Program-made: the position numbers and the translations under genes | Part shown: piece by piece, positions 6,434 to 6,435 of the stretch | How the letters are laid out: each line of letters begins with the position of its first letter | Numbering within the stretch: the stretch's first letter is position 1 | The notes under the pieces: generated by a model | The model's input: only the letters and a program-made list of their open reading frames with translations | Database searches by the model: none | What the model was told of the DNA's origin: nothing | NCBI GenBank assembly: GCA_964568795.1 | Contig: CAZMRQ010000058.1 | Location: 1-6,435, forward strand | From: CAZMRQ01 sp964568795 | Lineage (GTDB): Bacteria > Pseudomonadota > Gammaproteobacteria > Comchoanobacterales > Comchoanobacteraceae | DNA length: 6,435 nucleotides | Direction: 5' to 3'

Positions 6434-6435
6434 CC

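Overview
This window is a stretch of AT-rich bacterial DNA read entirely on the minus strand. It holds five tightly packed co-directional genes, two of them cut by the window edges. Good Shine-Dalgarno sites, gaps of only 12-35 bp and alternative start codons (TTG, GTG, GTG) indicate one polycistronic operon transcribed from right to left. Its promoter must lie beyond the right edge, because no convincing promoter or terminator is visible inside. The host cannot be named from sequence alone; an AT-rich bacterium is as far as I would go.

In transcription order the window contains: (1) the C-terminal 112 residues of a PAPS-reductase/PP-loop-like protein (6433-6095) with a GCFFC motif and a terminal CLIC pair; (2) a 543-residue SF2 DEAH-type helicase/ATPase (6069-4438) with an extra N-terminal domain; (3) a 575-residue GHKL (Hsp90/MutL/MORC-type) ATPase (4407-2680); (4) a 727-residue GmrSD-like protein with an N-terminal DUF262 NTPase/sensor domain and a C-terminal DUF1524 HNH-like nuclease motif (2644-461); (5) the first 149 residues of a protein (448 to the left edge) whose NPPILHRKE region resembles, from memory, a domain of DNA phosphorothioation-associated putative methyltransferases.

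Together this looks like a genome-defence island of the DNA sulfur-modification-linked kind (Dnd/Ssp/Pbe-like). The PP-loop protein and the Dnd-associated protein point to the modification side. The helicase, GHKL ATPase and DUF262-DUF1524 protein point to a restriction or effector side that senses modified or foreign DNA and cleaves it. The role assignment is inference. The individual families of genes 2, 3 and 4 are well supported by visible motifs. The pairing of a GHKL ATPase with a helicase and a GmrSD-like nuclease next to a PAPS-reductase-like gene is the part most worth following up.

There is no gene-free stretch over 300 bp, and no tRNA, rRNA, CRISPR array or insertion sequence was seen. 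Open frames on the plus strand (for example 4541-5035 and 5711-6082) are shadows of the minus-strand genes.
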